The notes beneath the pieces were generated by a model that had not been told where the DNA came from, made no database searches, and saw nothing but the letters and a program-made list of their open reading frames with translations. From Anisakis pegreffii (taxonomy: Eukaryota; Nematoda; Chromadorea; Rhabditida; Anisakidae), in NCBI GenBank assembly GCA_035041965.1, contig JAPYMA010001512.1, positions 30,832 through 94,831 of the forward strand: a stretch of DNA of 64,000 bases, read 5' to 3'. How positions within the stretch are numbered: the first letter of the stretch is position 1; the number at the start of each line of letters is the position of its first letter. The translations under genes and the position numbers were made by a program. Below, piece by piece: positions 1 to 12,258 of the stretch.

Positions 1-504
1 ACGAAATAATTCTTATTATACAAAGACGACGACAGCCATGGTCATCAGAGTAACAAGTTATGCTCCAACTGCCATTGTTATCGCTGACAAATCGCCACCG
101 ACACGGCTGTGCGCTGCAAAATGATTTTGGAGCATCTGCTCTTGAACGCATCCACTCGTCTTTTACCTCCTCCTCATTCAATCATATCATCATGATGAAC
201 CTTGAGCCTCACCTCACTTTTTTCAGTTAACCTTCATTTCACTTTCGAAGAAACCTTCACTAATATCTCCGCCCTCCTGCATCTGAAAGCGACATAAATA
301 TTGCTCCAAAATTTCCGACTTCATCGCATATCATCACAAGCATTTATTTGCATATCCTTTTATTGGTTGTTCTGCACAGCTCTTCCATATCTGTCGGTTG
401 GCAATACCAACAAATTTCTGAATTAACATTATCATAAGGGCCTTACTGTTCATATTGATAAGACTGTTGTAGCATCATCCCAGCGGTATTACCCCCAACA
501 TAAA
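1..504. other. No gene recognised
   Basis: AT-rich sequence upstream of the cuticlin gene. It presumably contains its promoter, but I can point to no specific element. Confidence 0.6.
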
Positions 505-3500
505 ATGATCTCATTCAGCCATTCACTTTCAATGATTATCACGTTCATTTTCTGTTATTCTCATCCAGCTCAAGCCAGTTCATACCTTGATAATGGTGTC
601 ATTGGTTAGTTTTTTGTTTCTGTCCAACAACACATTCAAAGTAAATCTGGAACAAAAATTCCGTAGAGATTCAAAAAAAGGATGGCCAAAAATGGCGATT
701 CTCTTGTTGGATTCCTTTATATCAGAGCATTATTTATCTCTTCCACAGCTCTGAGAACGACAAATAAACACTCAAACAAAGTGTTTCTTTACGAAAAGCT
801 AATCTCACAGTTAAAAAACAGAATCCTAAAACATCCTTCAACTACAATCTTCGTGGTACTGATTTGGTTTCTAAAATTTGAAATTTCATTAACAGACCAA
901 ATTTTATCAATAGATCAAATTGTTGGACACCATTAAGAATTTTTTTCCACTTATGAGAAAGTGATTGCAAGTTATTGATGATGTTGATATCATTAAACAG
1001 CGATTCACCATAACCACAACATCATTTCAGGTGTTCCTGAAGTCAACTGCATGGAAGATCGCGTTAAGCTGACTTTTCGGACCGAACAGCCTTTCACGGG
1101 ACGTATATTTGTGAAAGGAATGATCGCAAAGGATCAGTGTGTTCGTTCGTTTAGCGGAAACACAAAATCAACGATCGACTTTCAGATGAACAATGGACAG
1201 TGCAATATGCGACGTTCCAGAAAGGTATTCATTCGTATTCTATCCTCTGAAAGAACCATCATTATCACAGCTTAAGAATATCACTTAAGCGTGTCTGAAT
1301 CGCACTCTTCCTCACATAAATCTCGCTATCGCAGTATACTGATGAAAATGAAACATCTATTCTTCAGAACATACCTCTGCTTTGAGGTATATACCTCTGC
1401 TTTGAGGTATTTGAGGAAACTAAATTAAATAAAATCTAAATTAAAATACAATTACGATGTGAGGTTTAACACTCGAGAATGAACTAACTAGAGGTAATTT
1501 GGAAGCACATCAATGAACAATTGAAGAGTAAAAGCCCTAAGAAAAAGCGTACTTCAGAGCTAATGCCTCATCACTAATTAGGTAAAAAAAGATGACCCTT
1601 AGTTGAGGGTGAAGGTCGTTCATTTTAAATTTGAAACTGAATTTTTCATTCTTTGTAATTTCACTTTTATGCGCTAAACCGCACCACAGCTAATTGCTCA
1701 CTGCGCAGTTTTTTATTCCGACTTCAAATGGACATAAGAATCAACGAATATTTCTTCCTCAAATGTCATTGGTTATTGATTCCTAACAATCGACATTGAT
1801 CTCATTCCTATCACTATTCACCACCAAAGAGGCCACTACCAGTGAACTCTTTGAAAATCTTTGAATGTTTGACTTTGACTAAACTTTTAAGATGAACTGT
1901 TTGGAATATATTTGAAAAAATTATACCTTGAGAAATCTAATAATTGCATAAGTAATTACAAACTGGAAATTACGATCACAAAGCGGTGATCACTTTTACA
2001 TCTGAAGTATCCGCAAGTGATCAAAACCTCCAAAAACATTCAGGTAACTTTTGCGATTCCAAACAACGGATATATTCTTTGCATTCATCGTCATCTGACT
2101 GTTTGAGCAGTCAACTTGTTCACAAATTCAATTTCATTAAAATTACCTCCTCCTCATGCCGTTTTCAAATCGCTAATCATGCAAAAGAGATGAGTGGACA
2201 AGGTCAAGAGCAGTGAAAATACAAACCTCAATTGAGATCAATTCAATGCTACTCTCTTCTATGAATCGCATGCTGCATGTTCTCAGCAACTCTTATGTCG
2301 TGCTCATTGAACACTTGACAAACTTCTATAATAACAATATAATAATAACAATACTAATAATATCAAAACTTAAATAGTGCTTAGTAGATTATTATTATTA
2401 TTAAATTATTATAAAAAGAAAGATACCAATTGAAATGACCTCGCTAAACTACTCCACTTTCATGAATTCTTACAGTTTCTTTCATATTACATGTTCAGAA
2501 GATGCCTCAACAATATCGTTCACTCATCAAACACGATTTCGAGATTAATTCCAACTTTTCTATAAACAGTTAAATGGTCGTAATGAGAAACTGATAGTTA
2601 TCCGTCTCTGTCTTTGCTACTTCTGAACAACTTGAAAATGAGGCTCAATAACTTGCAACTGCTGCCATAACTGCAAAAAAGCAGCCACAATGAGAAAAGT
2701 CCGATACTGATCGAACATCTAAAGTTCAACTTTGAGCTCAACTGAAGCGATATTGCGAAATTAAATCACAAATTTCCTTCCACCGATCGTCAACCATTCG
2801 TAATGTTTAATATCTGCCAATGTTAACGTCTTTCATGAAGTGAAGAATATCTTCGCATGAAATGAAAGCCTTACATGGTGGATATGATATGAATCACTTA
2901 AGCCTTCCCTCTCTTGCCTGACTTAAGCACGTGTAACTGCACTTTCATTCCATTTGCAATCTCCAGTCTGTGCTCTCGATCGCAATTCAACACTGTTTCC
3001 GAATTTTTCGTTCATCCAGTGTTCATTCAGGTTGGCCCCGAGCAGAAAGGCGTTGAGCAATCCATCACAGTAATAATCTCCTTTCACAACACGTTCATCA
3101 CAAAGGTGGATCGTGCATATCGTTGTACTTGTTTCTACATGGAAGCTGATAAGGTGGTGACGAGTAGATTCGATGTGAGGTGCGTTTAGCAAATCATACT
3201 TCTTCACCATTTCAATGTACCATTCGATCACTGAATCGGTTTATCATGTTCAATGCTTCAAACGATTTTGATCTGTTCATGATCATATCAATCAATTTAA
3301 TTGTTGTTTATGACAGCTCAAGATTTTTGTCTTAATGATTTTTGGTAAGAACATGATATCTTTTGTGAGAACGCTGAATGCAACTCTGCATTTTCAATAT
3401 TCTGATGTAAACCGAACGAATGCTCAGAAAATTTCTGATGACTTAAGATATGTTCGCTGACCAATTGTGAATTTTACGAGCGATGATGTCTCATTTCAAG

Positions 3501-6118
3501 CAATGTTACTAACGAGAGAAGCAAAATTCGAAATTTCATTGGTAAGATAATCTATCAAAAACTTTCAGTATGTTGCCAACCACAGATCTTATTGATACAG
3601 CTCGAATGCCACTGTGCACTTACACGGTGAGACGAGCTTCTGTCACGGGTTCGCCGGTTTCGTTCGCTACTGTTGGTGAACCAGTCTTTCATGTGTGGCA
3701 ATGCGAAAGTGGTAATGGGTTTATCTTTTGAGGATATTATCAATCATGGTAACAATAGTCATAAATATCAGTTACTGATCAGTAATGATATCGATGATAA
3801 CATCACCAAGATGATCACAATGTGAATAATGCAGATTATCACAATATGAATAACACAATGTGAATAATGTTATCACTGATATTATCACAATAATATCAGT
3901 GATAATGCCACTATCACTTTTGGCAGCATTGAAAGATGTTCACTTCATAACGTAACTATTGATAAACATTCACTTGATGAGAACAATTATAATTATATGA
4001 GATGATGTACGGCACTAAAATTGAATAAAGACCTGCTATCACATAGTAATTTTGATTTGATAAACTTATCTTGTTTTTCAACTCCAATCATATTTCCAGA
4101 TATGTTCTCAATGCTTGTCCACAGTTGTTTTGTCGACGATGGTAATGGACAAGACAGAAAGCCTCTGATCGATGAAAATGGGTACGATATTCCTTCTGAT
4201 AGTCAAATCACCTTTTCAGAAATTCTGCATTTGAATCAACTAACAAGCAAGGAGTCAATCAAATGCATCACAAAATGATACCGCACTCTTTCAAATGCTA
4301 ACATCACAAATCTATTCGTCAGCGAAAATCCGTCACGAATTTGTTCGCATGCGTGATAATTTCTCAAAATAGCCACCCACCATTCAGATGTTCCATCGAT
4401 GAAGCACTCGTTCCGAATCTCACCTACAATCCCGACAAGAATATGGCATTCTCTGAAGTGAGTGTCTTCAAATTCGCCGATAAGGTCAGCACATACTTTC
4501 AATGCGCCGTCTCAACTTGTATGAACTCAGAAGGAATATGCCAAAGCAAAACGGTACGTAATACTTTCACATCAATATATCCAGCGCATATCCGCTATTG
4601 AATGCTACCGAAAAGTAATCATTCCAAACTATTTTCAAACATTTCCCAACAATATTACTGATTGTGAATATTAAATCATTAAAAATGATCTTAACCATCA
4701 TTCGATAGGTTGCTCGAATAATCGCATCAGGTGATCATTCAGACAGTGACTGATCCACGTGAGCATTTCTCACGGAAACAAGATCACCAAAGATACTTCA
4801 CAGATGGATGACATTAGGATAATATTATTGGATAAGAGCGGTAATCTTGAGGGAATTACAAAGATGGAACCATATATGATTCCATTATGATCCTTATATA
4901 ATCGTCATCATTTTATAATCATCATAATATTATTAACTCATTATTTAATGAACAGAATATCGTAGTATCACGTTTCCTCAAGCTATCCAGTACAATATTC
5001 TTCTATTACCATGATAATATGCTTGTAAGCAATCGAGCACCGTACGTTAATGATGACCACTGCAAATTGGCATTAATTATCTCACAACAACTGCAGTCTG
5101 ACCAATATCATGAAAATAATCAGTTTACAGCCTCCACGTTGCGGTAGTTCACCAACAAGATTCGAAAAAGACGAACAAGACGAACCAGAAGCAGACGACA
5201 CGTTCGATCCGTACCAACAACAACACGTTCATCGTAGAGCACGCAGTGTACGAACACATCCGTCACTGATCACTCAGCAGTCAAACCACTCCAATGATAA
5301 TCTTATCACATTCAAACCAAGCAGGAGTCCCTTCAACGACGCTAACACAATGGATTTATCAGCTAATCCTATAGTGGTTTTGGATCTCGACGAAAATACT
5401 CCTCAAGATCCAGCCGATACACCCAAAGTACCCAACTGTTTTCTTATTATCGGATCTTTTTATTCTTTTAATCCAGTGAAACTTATTGCTCCCGATGATA
5501 CGTTCTCTTCACGATTGGAGACTGTTATCAATTGGAATACTTTGCTTGAGAAGGGTTGATTTCATACCATATCACTGTGGATCACAGCAACTTTTCACTA
5601 CCTCGTTTTGAAAAAGTTCCTGACATTATAATTCAAATGTCTAACTGTTCCCATAAAATTGCACTGAAATGCTGAGGGCAATAGTTCTTGAGATATTCCA
5701 CTTTTTAAGATCATTTCCCGTTGATTTAACCGTAAATGTTAACGAGACCAATTAATAATAAACCGAGAAAGTCGATTATGTAAATTCAATTATAGCTTGA
5801 AATTGTCTCATTTACTTGACATAATAATGGAAAATTATGTGCTCTTCAAAAAATTAAATTAACCTCTTCTTAAATAGTTACCCACAACAAGAGGAGAACA
5901 TCCAAAGGAAACTCAAATGAAGCTGATTTCAGTTCGATGCGTTTGCGAATGATCGCACACTGCTCTCCGATGGTGGTAATCGTGTCTGCTTGAGTTCAAC
6001 GGTGGCCATATTATTAATCGCGACTTTTGGTCTTTCAGTGATGACCACTGCGACGACTGTCGTCCTCTTATCGATGAAAAGAATAAGAAGTCGAGATAAA
6101 ATTTCCACTAAAAATTGA
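505..6118 (+). CDS. Cuticlin-like ZP-domain membrane protein (8 exons)
   Basis: Exons 505-604, 1031-1224, 3031-3179, 3569-3711, 4100-4181, 4388-4553, 5131-5427 and 5933-6118 join in phase to about 438 aa, within the usual range for nematode cuticlins. Residues 1 to about 25 are a signal peptide. The ZP domain follows immediately (GVPEVNC, FVKGM, TKVDRAYR, CFYMEADK, VHSCFVDDGNG, FKFADK, YFQCAVS), with the family's spaced cysteines. RRAR at residues 313-316 fits the furin-type site that frees ZP proteins. Exon 8 supplies a membrane segment (about 396-423) and a short basic tail. Known family role: secreted or apical matrix proteins polymerising in cuticle. If the exon 7 donor at 5428 is skipped, the frame runs to a stop at 5557-5559 and the anchor is lost; exon 8 is preferred because phase and topology both fit. 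ZP identity is firm; the exon 7/8 junction is less so. Confidence 0.9.
1371..1410. repeat. Perfect tandem duplication of a 20-bp hairpin
   Basis: ATACCTCTGCTTTGAGGTAT occurs twice back to back. Each unit is an inverted repeat (ATACCTC/GAGGTAT). It lies in cuticlin intron 2. Confidence 0.95.
3870..3905. repeat. Perfect 15-bp inverted repeat
   Basis: TTATCACTGATATTA, a 6-nt loop, then TAATATCAGTGATAA. It lies in cuticlin intron 4, within a run of TATCAC/GATAAT-type words. Confidence 0.95.
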
Positions 6119-6681
6119 TTTGCACTATGAGATCTGCATTAAGAGCTCTTTCTTGACACTCGGATCGCTCCTCGAAACACTAATGAATATATCCTCAAAT
6201 TGTTCTTGAAGAGCGATTTTAATACACATTTCTAAAATGTCACATATTAATAGTTTATTCATAGTTTTATTGTTTCTTTAATATCGCTCGCTATAAGCCT
6301 TACGCATGATTGCTCATAGACGCACCACTCATCTCCACTTCAAGTAGATCTTTCCAATGATTTCGCAACTTTGTTTTGTTTTATTCAATCTTCACTTATG
6401 CATCAGTGTCATGCTGTGTACTAAATTCATCCTCTGATTGACAGTAAATGATTTATTGCTGAATCACAGATCATTTAACCGGTCATCAAGCCCACTCACA
6501 AACACCATATGAATTCCTTCAATGGCACAAAACTCATCCTCAAAGATTACTCAGAAACTGTTTCATTTCAAACTTGTAAAATTTGTTTCATTCTAAATTG
6601 GATTGCAAAAAAACTTTCAAACTCTGCCAACTGAATGAGTTGGAATAAGAGGAAAAAGAACAAAAGCGTGAATGCAAAACA

Positions 6682-6753
6682 AGGGGGCACCCGGATTTGA
6701 ACCGGGGACCTCTCGATCTGCAGTCGAATGCTCTGCCACTGAGCTATACCCCC
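6682..6753 (-). tRNA. tRNA-Cys (GCA anticodon)
   Basis: The reverse complement folds as a 72-nt tRNA. The acceptor stem is GGGGGTA opening to a 3' GTGCCCCC and discriminator T. The A box is TAGCTCAGTGG and the B box GGTTCAAATCC. The anticodon loop CTGCAGA sits on a TTCGA/TCGAG stem, giving anticodon GCA. A TTTT tract just downstream on the minus strand (6679-6676) is a pol III terminator. No intron is present. Confidence 0.96.
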
Positions 6754-9337
6754 GACGTCGTTTGTGGTACATCACATGTTGTAATGAATTATGCTGATTA
6801 TGAGAGAAAAGTGTGCTCGATTGAACTGAACCAAGTTCGAAACCTGTTTGAATCCATTCAGAACTGTTGTTACATCTCAGATTTAAGCAAATGCACATCA
6901 GAAGCACGACCGAACTAAAAAAATTCTATCCATTTGCCGTTAATCACGCATAAACGGTATTAGATGAGCCTCTTGATTGGCGAAGAGAAGAGAAACGAAA
7001 TCGTTTGCGGGGCATCCATTTCCTCAGAGAACTATTCGGAATATAACAGTTTATTTCTTTTTACAGTGGCACGACAACTGTCGTCAAACGAACTAAATTC
7101 GTCGGGCCGAAAACTTACATAATGTGAGCATTCCATTAAATTTCATCTATTATGTATACTACTATAAGCCGATTGCTCGGAGTATATTCCGTTAATATCG
7201 CCTCCAGATCAACAGTTATTTGATGGGCGGATGGATGACACATTATAAATCAAATGTTTATCTCGATATGCTTCCTTCTTCAAATGTTATCGACGAGGAC
7301 GTCACTCAACATCCTGCAATATGAATGAATGATGGATGTCCTGGCTTAGAACCCGGAAATATGCAAATGAGGGTTGTGTACAATTCAATCGCTCCTTTCA
7401 TTCGTTCATATCGCAGTTTAGTTATGTATTCATTATGAGAGTAGCGGTTGTGATTTGAACGATAAAGATATTAACAATTGCGGAATCAGATATTGAGTGA
7501 TGTGGGAGTGCTTAGTGAGGCTAATGCGTAATCGGTTACATAATCGTAGACAGTGATTGCGTAATTTGTGTGAGATGAACAACAGCACAGAAAGGTTATT
7601 CGGATTATGCTCGGACGAGTCGGCGGCTTCTCTTTGGAGGAACGTCGAATAAAGTAGTTATATTGAGCGAACGCATTTGAAATGTGCCATCGAACGCGAT
7701 GTAATAGCATCCATCGCAAATAAAACAATAATAATATTATACAAGCCATAATTATTCAACTCTTTCACATATTCATGTTATTATTTGTTTGCCTTATACT
7801 CTTATACGTCCATATGCAATATTCATCTTTTAGTATTTCCTCTCTGATCTGAAAGAATTCATTCCATACGCAAATAACCGTAATGCAATCAGAGGTCACC
7901 GTTTGCGCATTCTCTAAAACACATTTTGAACTCGACAACTCGACAAGTTACTTAAGTCAATGTGTACACACACAGCCCTTTTGATCATTGACGAAATTCA
8001 TTTTGTCGGTTGAAATTCAGTGTTGCTTTAGGGCAACTCAATAACTTTGCATTATCCAACAACAACGCATATATTTTTCTGATTGTGAGTGTACAGAATC
8101 CCAAGAATTCGATTACATAATCGAGCCATATGGTGCTGAACAAATCTGAGGATACAGATAGTTCGAAGATGGTATTCGTGAGTTGACCGACTGGCTGACA
8201 GTGAGATCAAATCTATAGGTTGTGGCAGCATAATGTTGTGGCGCCGATTCGAAATCCCTTCAGATATTTAGCTATATCTTCGATAATATGCAAAATCAGT
8301 CGGGAACATATATACTTTTCTGAAAGTAGAGAATTTTCTGAACCAGACAGTGTCAAAAAACTTGTATGTTGCTGGGCAAAGCTGAGAGTACAGCTGCTTT
8401 CAAGATGGTACTCATGGAAGGCGTACAGAGTAAGGCGACATAGTAAAATCACTCAGCTATTTGATATACCTTCAACTGTTCAGCTATATCTCCCAAAGTA
8501 TGCAAAATCAGTCGATATTCGCATGATGCTGATTGGTAGCAGACCTGAGGATACATACAGTTCGCTTGAAAATGGTATTCAAAAAACTGAATTTTTGTCC
8601 AGATGAATCAATGGTTCACTGCGAGCCATGACTGTTGTCTTGAGATGCAAATAATTTTTGGCTTTCAAATTTGCTTCGTGGTGTTTCTATGAATATGAGG
8701 ATATCAACTAAATTCTTCATGCTGTCATACTCTCAGGAACTTGAATCGAAACTAACTGAAAAATAACCATTCGCAATTATATTCAGATATTTTTCTTGCG
8801 GAATTATGGTTTGATTGAGGGAGGAGAGGGAGTTATTTGTATTGTACACTCAAAAAAGTTTCGAAGAATAGGGGAGGGGATATGGGATGATTGCATATTA
8901 GCACATTGGCACTGTGCTAGTCAAGGTTCTTACGCATTCTCATGTGATTGCGTAATGCAAGGTCACGCGATCTTCACTCGATTACATTCCCACTAGCAAC
9001 AGCAAATAGTACTCGTGCTCGGTCACTCTCCCTTGTTTTGTGACCGATTGACCAGCAAACGGCTGGTTTTCAACGCTCTGTGCTCAAGCAATTGAGTGAC
9101 CTTTTCAACTCTTCCAATCCGTCCTAGTTCAGACTCAGTAATTTATGACTAGGATATATAACAATCCAGGGAATTTTGTTGAATGTTTTGTTAGATTCAC
9201 GCTGAAATAAGGTCGATCCCAAGCTGCTTGATTTCACATTCAGCTTTATAAACTTATTACGCATTTTGACCCTATGAATGAACTTTTTCAAGTGTCCTGC
9301 TTGCTATTCCTTTATTCTATGCATGATAATTTGCCAA
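6754..9337. other. Intergenic, no gene supported
   Basis: It holds the degenerate tandem repeats at 8130-8590. A short exon-like block after ACAG at about 7068 (open to TGA at about 7126, containing TTTVVKRTKFVGPK) is unassigned. The other open frames lack splice or family support. Confidence 0.5.
8130..8590 (+). repeat. Degenerate tandem repeats
   Basis: Recurring blocks occur in order. CTGAGGATACAGATAGTTCG plus ATGGTATTC at about 8145-8178 is matched at about 8380-8420 and 8545-8580. A block containing AGCTATATCT and TATGCAAAATCAGTCG occurs at about 8269-8302 and again at 8480-8513. The 128-codon open frame across it is a by-product of the repeat. Confidence 0.7.
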
Positions 9338-9344
9338 TTTTCAG
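9338..9344 (+). promoter_or_regulatory. Probable trans-splice acceptor of the bZIP gene
   Basis: TTTTCAG lies 15 nt upstream of the bZIP start codon with no plausible upstream exon recognised. Short polypyrimidine-CAG sites this close to an ATG are typical spliced-leader acceptors in nematodes. It could instead be a cis acceptor of an unseen first exon. Confidence 0.4.
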
Positions 9345-9359
9345 CATATTCTTCCTATA

Positions 9360-12258
9360 ATGGCAACTGTTGTCAGTGGTGAGATCAGCAAATCGCCAAT
9401 ACCATCATCACGTGCATCATATCCAATGTATCGACGGAAACTGTTTACTCGACTCAGCGGCCCTCATGAATCTGGCCAAAGAGATTCGAATTTCACCGAT
9501 ACCTCGTCGCCTGCGAATGTTTCGTCGAATCGGAAGAGATCCAGAACGAATGGCTGCTCGCCTTTTGAAGATAGTTTGTATGGCAGTGTTAATGACGAAA
9601 ATGTTGACGAATGTGATCACAATAAGATTCGCCACGTTGATATCAATAAAAGTGATAACTTTAATGATAACACTGACGTAAACAATATGGCCAAACAAAA
9701 TAACGAAGCAATATTATCGATGCATCTCAGCGATGATACGGAATCAACTTCTGCCTTCTCTCCACCGTTCCTGTCGCTCACTCCACCAGATCTCAACACC
9801 CAGCTTCTTTCATTTCAAAATGTATTCACGCCCAAACCATCCAGCAATCAAATTCATCAGTTCAAACGAATCGATCTCATACTCTCATCGAATCGGTAAC
9901 TTTCTCACCAATGCTTGTGTTGAAAACTCGTTTATGAAAGTTTCATCAATGATGACATTGCTTCGAAACTAATCAAATTATTGCTGAAGTTCTATAATTC
10001 ACGATAGTGCATGAATATCTGAGAAATACTACTGCTGTATCTGATTGAGAGAAATAAGTTCCATCCATTCTGTCGAACTCATCATAAGAATTCTGCGTTT
10101 ATCTTCCAGATTAAATGACTATTTAGTGATTAGTTGTTCAATCATTTTGTGCTTTATTACTTTCAAGTCTTTAAAATAGATGTTTTTACAAATGATGATA
10201 AGTTTTCAACGAAACATTCCGGATTTCTTCTCAACAAATGAATGTTTCAGTGAGATTTCGAAGCACGACACTACAGCTTATGAGTGCTTCTCTCCTGAAA
10301 CACTCTCTCAGCTCACTTCCTCAAGTGTAAGTTTTGTTTCATTTCAAAGTTTCTTTCCTTATTCTCAGCATATTCAAATGTTCACGTTAACATTTCCCAG
10401 CATTCATTTTCTTGCCATTTTCTTCGCTCACGCCACGGAATCACATCTGAAAAATATTAAAAACGTTACTTTAAATTGACACTGTGACAACTGTCATAAA
10501 TGCCCATTCAGTGCCTGCTTGATCTTCTGTTGATCTGCAAAAGCTTGCAACAGAAAATCAACACTCGGGAAGAAGCAGGCAGATGTTATTGGATGAGAAT
10601 TTCGGTTTACGTGTTTGAATCGATGAGGTGTGCAGAATGAGAAAATGACAGTGGGTGTATGCGTTCAATGATAAAAGTGTTGAGAGTGATTATAGCAAAT
10701 CATACGTGTTATACGAACAATGAGACGAGAGTGAATGAGAAAACCAGATCGAGAGCACGCTTTTAATGTGAAAAGCTATGAGAGCGTTCTGAACACGTCG
10801 GAAAAGATTGAGAATCCAGTTGAATGTTGATGAATTCAACAGTTCTTTGAGAAGCAATTTGTTCTAGTGAATCGCACTAAATGAAAGCGTTACAAAGCTG
10901 GTGATAAGCTGTAACAGATGACCGGATTTACTTTCTCAGACCGAATTGCTAAGCAAAGAAACCAATGCACTTGTAGAATTTAATTCCATATCTTTTTGCC
11001 ACTGGATGTTCAGTCATACGAAGCGGAATGTCATTAGTATAGTTATCTGTTATGCAACAATAGTTATGAAGAATTGAGATATTGAGACAAGAAAATAGAT
11101 TTATTTAGTCGCTAACATTTTGTAGTTATTAACCTCTGGCAAGCTGTTCGTTCATTCAATCGTTCGGTTATTTCTTTTTTGTTGCATACCGCTTTAGAGC
11201 GTATTATCTACTCATCTTACATCACCTATTCTATAATCCACTTTCGATTACTACTCAAGCTTTTGAAGAGAGTGTAATCGTTCATTTGAATTTATCGTAC
11301 TTCAACAATTTTCGTAACCTTTTCATAGTCGTTTCTTTTACCAAAAATCTTCCCTCTCCTTCTTCTTCCTTTTCGATCTTCTCCCTCCTTATTAAACAGT
11401 CCATAATGCCAAGCGATTATGCACTTAAGATCCACCGACAATTCACATATCAAATGACAGTTGCTGAATATAAGTCTCAAAGGATGGTCAATTAATTATT
11501 GTGGCGAATAACAATGCTGCTTTTTGAATGAAGGAAAGTAACAAGCAAAGAATGAATGTCTATTCAGTGCGTTTGATCTTCTGTTGATCTGCAAAAGCTT
11601 GCAACAGAAAATCAACACTCGGGAAGAAGCAGGCAGATGTTATTGGATGAGAATTTCGGTTTACGTGTTTGAATCGATGAGGTGTGAAGAATGAGAAAAT
11701 GACAGTGGGTGTATGCGTTCAATGATAAAAGTGTTGAGAGTGATTATAGCAAATCATACGTGTTATACGAACAATGAGACGAGAGTGAATGAGAAAACCA
11801 GATCGAGAGCACGCTTTTAATGTGAAAAGCTATGAGAGCGTTCTGAACACGTCGGAAAAGATTGAGAATCCAGTTGAATGTTGATGAATTTAACAGTTCT
11901 TTTAAAAGCAATTTGCCCCAGTGAATCGCACTAAATAAAAACGTTACAATGATAAGCTGCAAAGAATGACCGGATAACTTTATATAATCAGAAAGCCGCA
12001 TTACAGATCGAGCAACTTGGCAACAAGATTCGGTTGAATCACCAAACTGAATATAAGGACCGACGTCGTCGAAACAACGATGCTGCCAGAAGATCCAGAG
12101 AGATGCGACGAGTAAAAGAGGCCCAGAATCGTGCCCGGATGCTCAATCTCGACAATGCAAACAATCACTTGCGAGCGCAAATCGATGCACTTCGTGGTCA
12201 ACTCAATCATATGCATTTACTGCTTGTGGCTTCAAAAGTTAATCACTCCATATTGTGA
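9360..12258 (+). CDS. bZIP transcription factor, CES-2/PAR-like (3 exons)
   Basis: Exons 9360-9895, 10251-10326 and 12007-12258 join in phase to about 287 aa. The C-terminal exon carries the bZIP. The basic region (about 222-239) has the NNDAARRSREMRR signature typical of the PAR/CES-2/E4BP4 group. A zipper follows with heptad L252, L259, L266 and M273. The N-terminal 200 residues are Ser/Thr/Asn/Asp-rich with FSPPFLSLTPPDL, typical of an activation or regulatory region. The ATG lies 15 nt after a TTTTCAG acceptor (9344), so it may be the trans-spliced start; the frame is open back to that acceptor, so an upstream exon is also possible. Family members act as DNA-binding dimers in the nucleus. 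Intron 2 (10327-12006) contains both copies of a long direct repeat. The subfamily is an inference from the basic region. Confidence 0.8.
10506..10928 (+). repeat. Long direct repeat, copy 1 (bZIP intron 2)
   Basis: About 420 bp that recur with high identity at 11572-11975 in the same orientation. The left end can fold: TTGATCTTCTGTTG pairs imperfectly with ACAGAAAATCAA around an AAGCTT core. No long ORF runs through it, so it looks like a non-coding repeat element or segmental duplication. Confidence 0.9.
11572..11975 (+). repeat. Long direct repeat, copy 2 (bZIP intron 2)
   Basis: Second copy of the repeat at 10506-10928. It is nearly identical over the first 330 bp and carries small substitutions and a short deletion near the right end (around 11950). 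It stops about 30 bp before the acceptor of the bZIP DNA-binding exon at 12007, so it lies close to splice signals. Confidence 0.9.

Noticed and set aside
2330..2412. AT-rich run of AATAAT words
   Set aside because: Simple low-complexity sequence in an intron; no unit repeated exactly enough to call.
7069..7126. Exon-like block ending in TGA, TTTVVKRTKFVGPK
   Set aside because: It resembles the cuticlin anchor tail slightly (TTVV), but its phase does not fit exon 7 and no donor leads to it.
8220..8606. 128-codon plus frame
   Set aside because: Created by the degenerate tandem repeat; the start is not ATG and the residues are repeat-derived.
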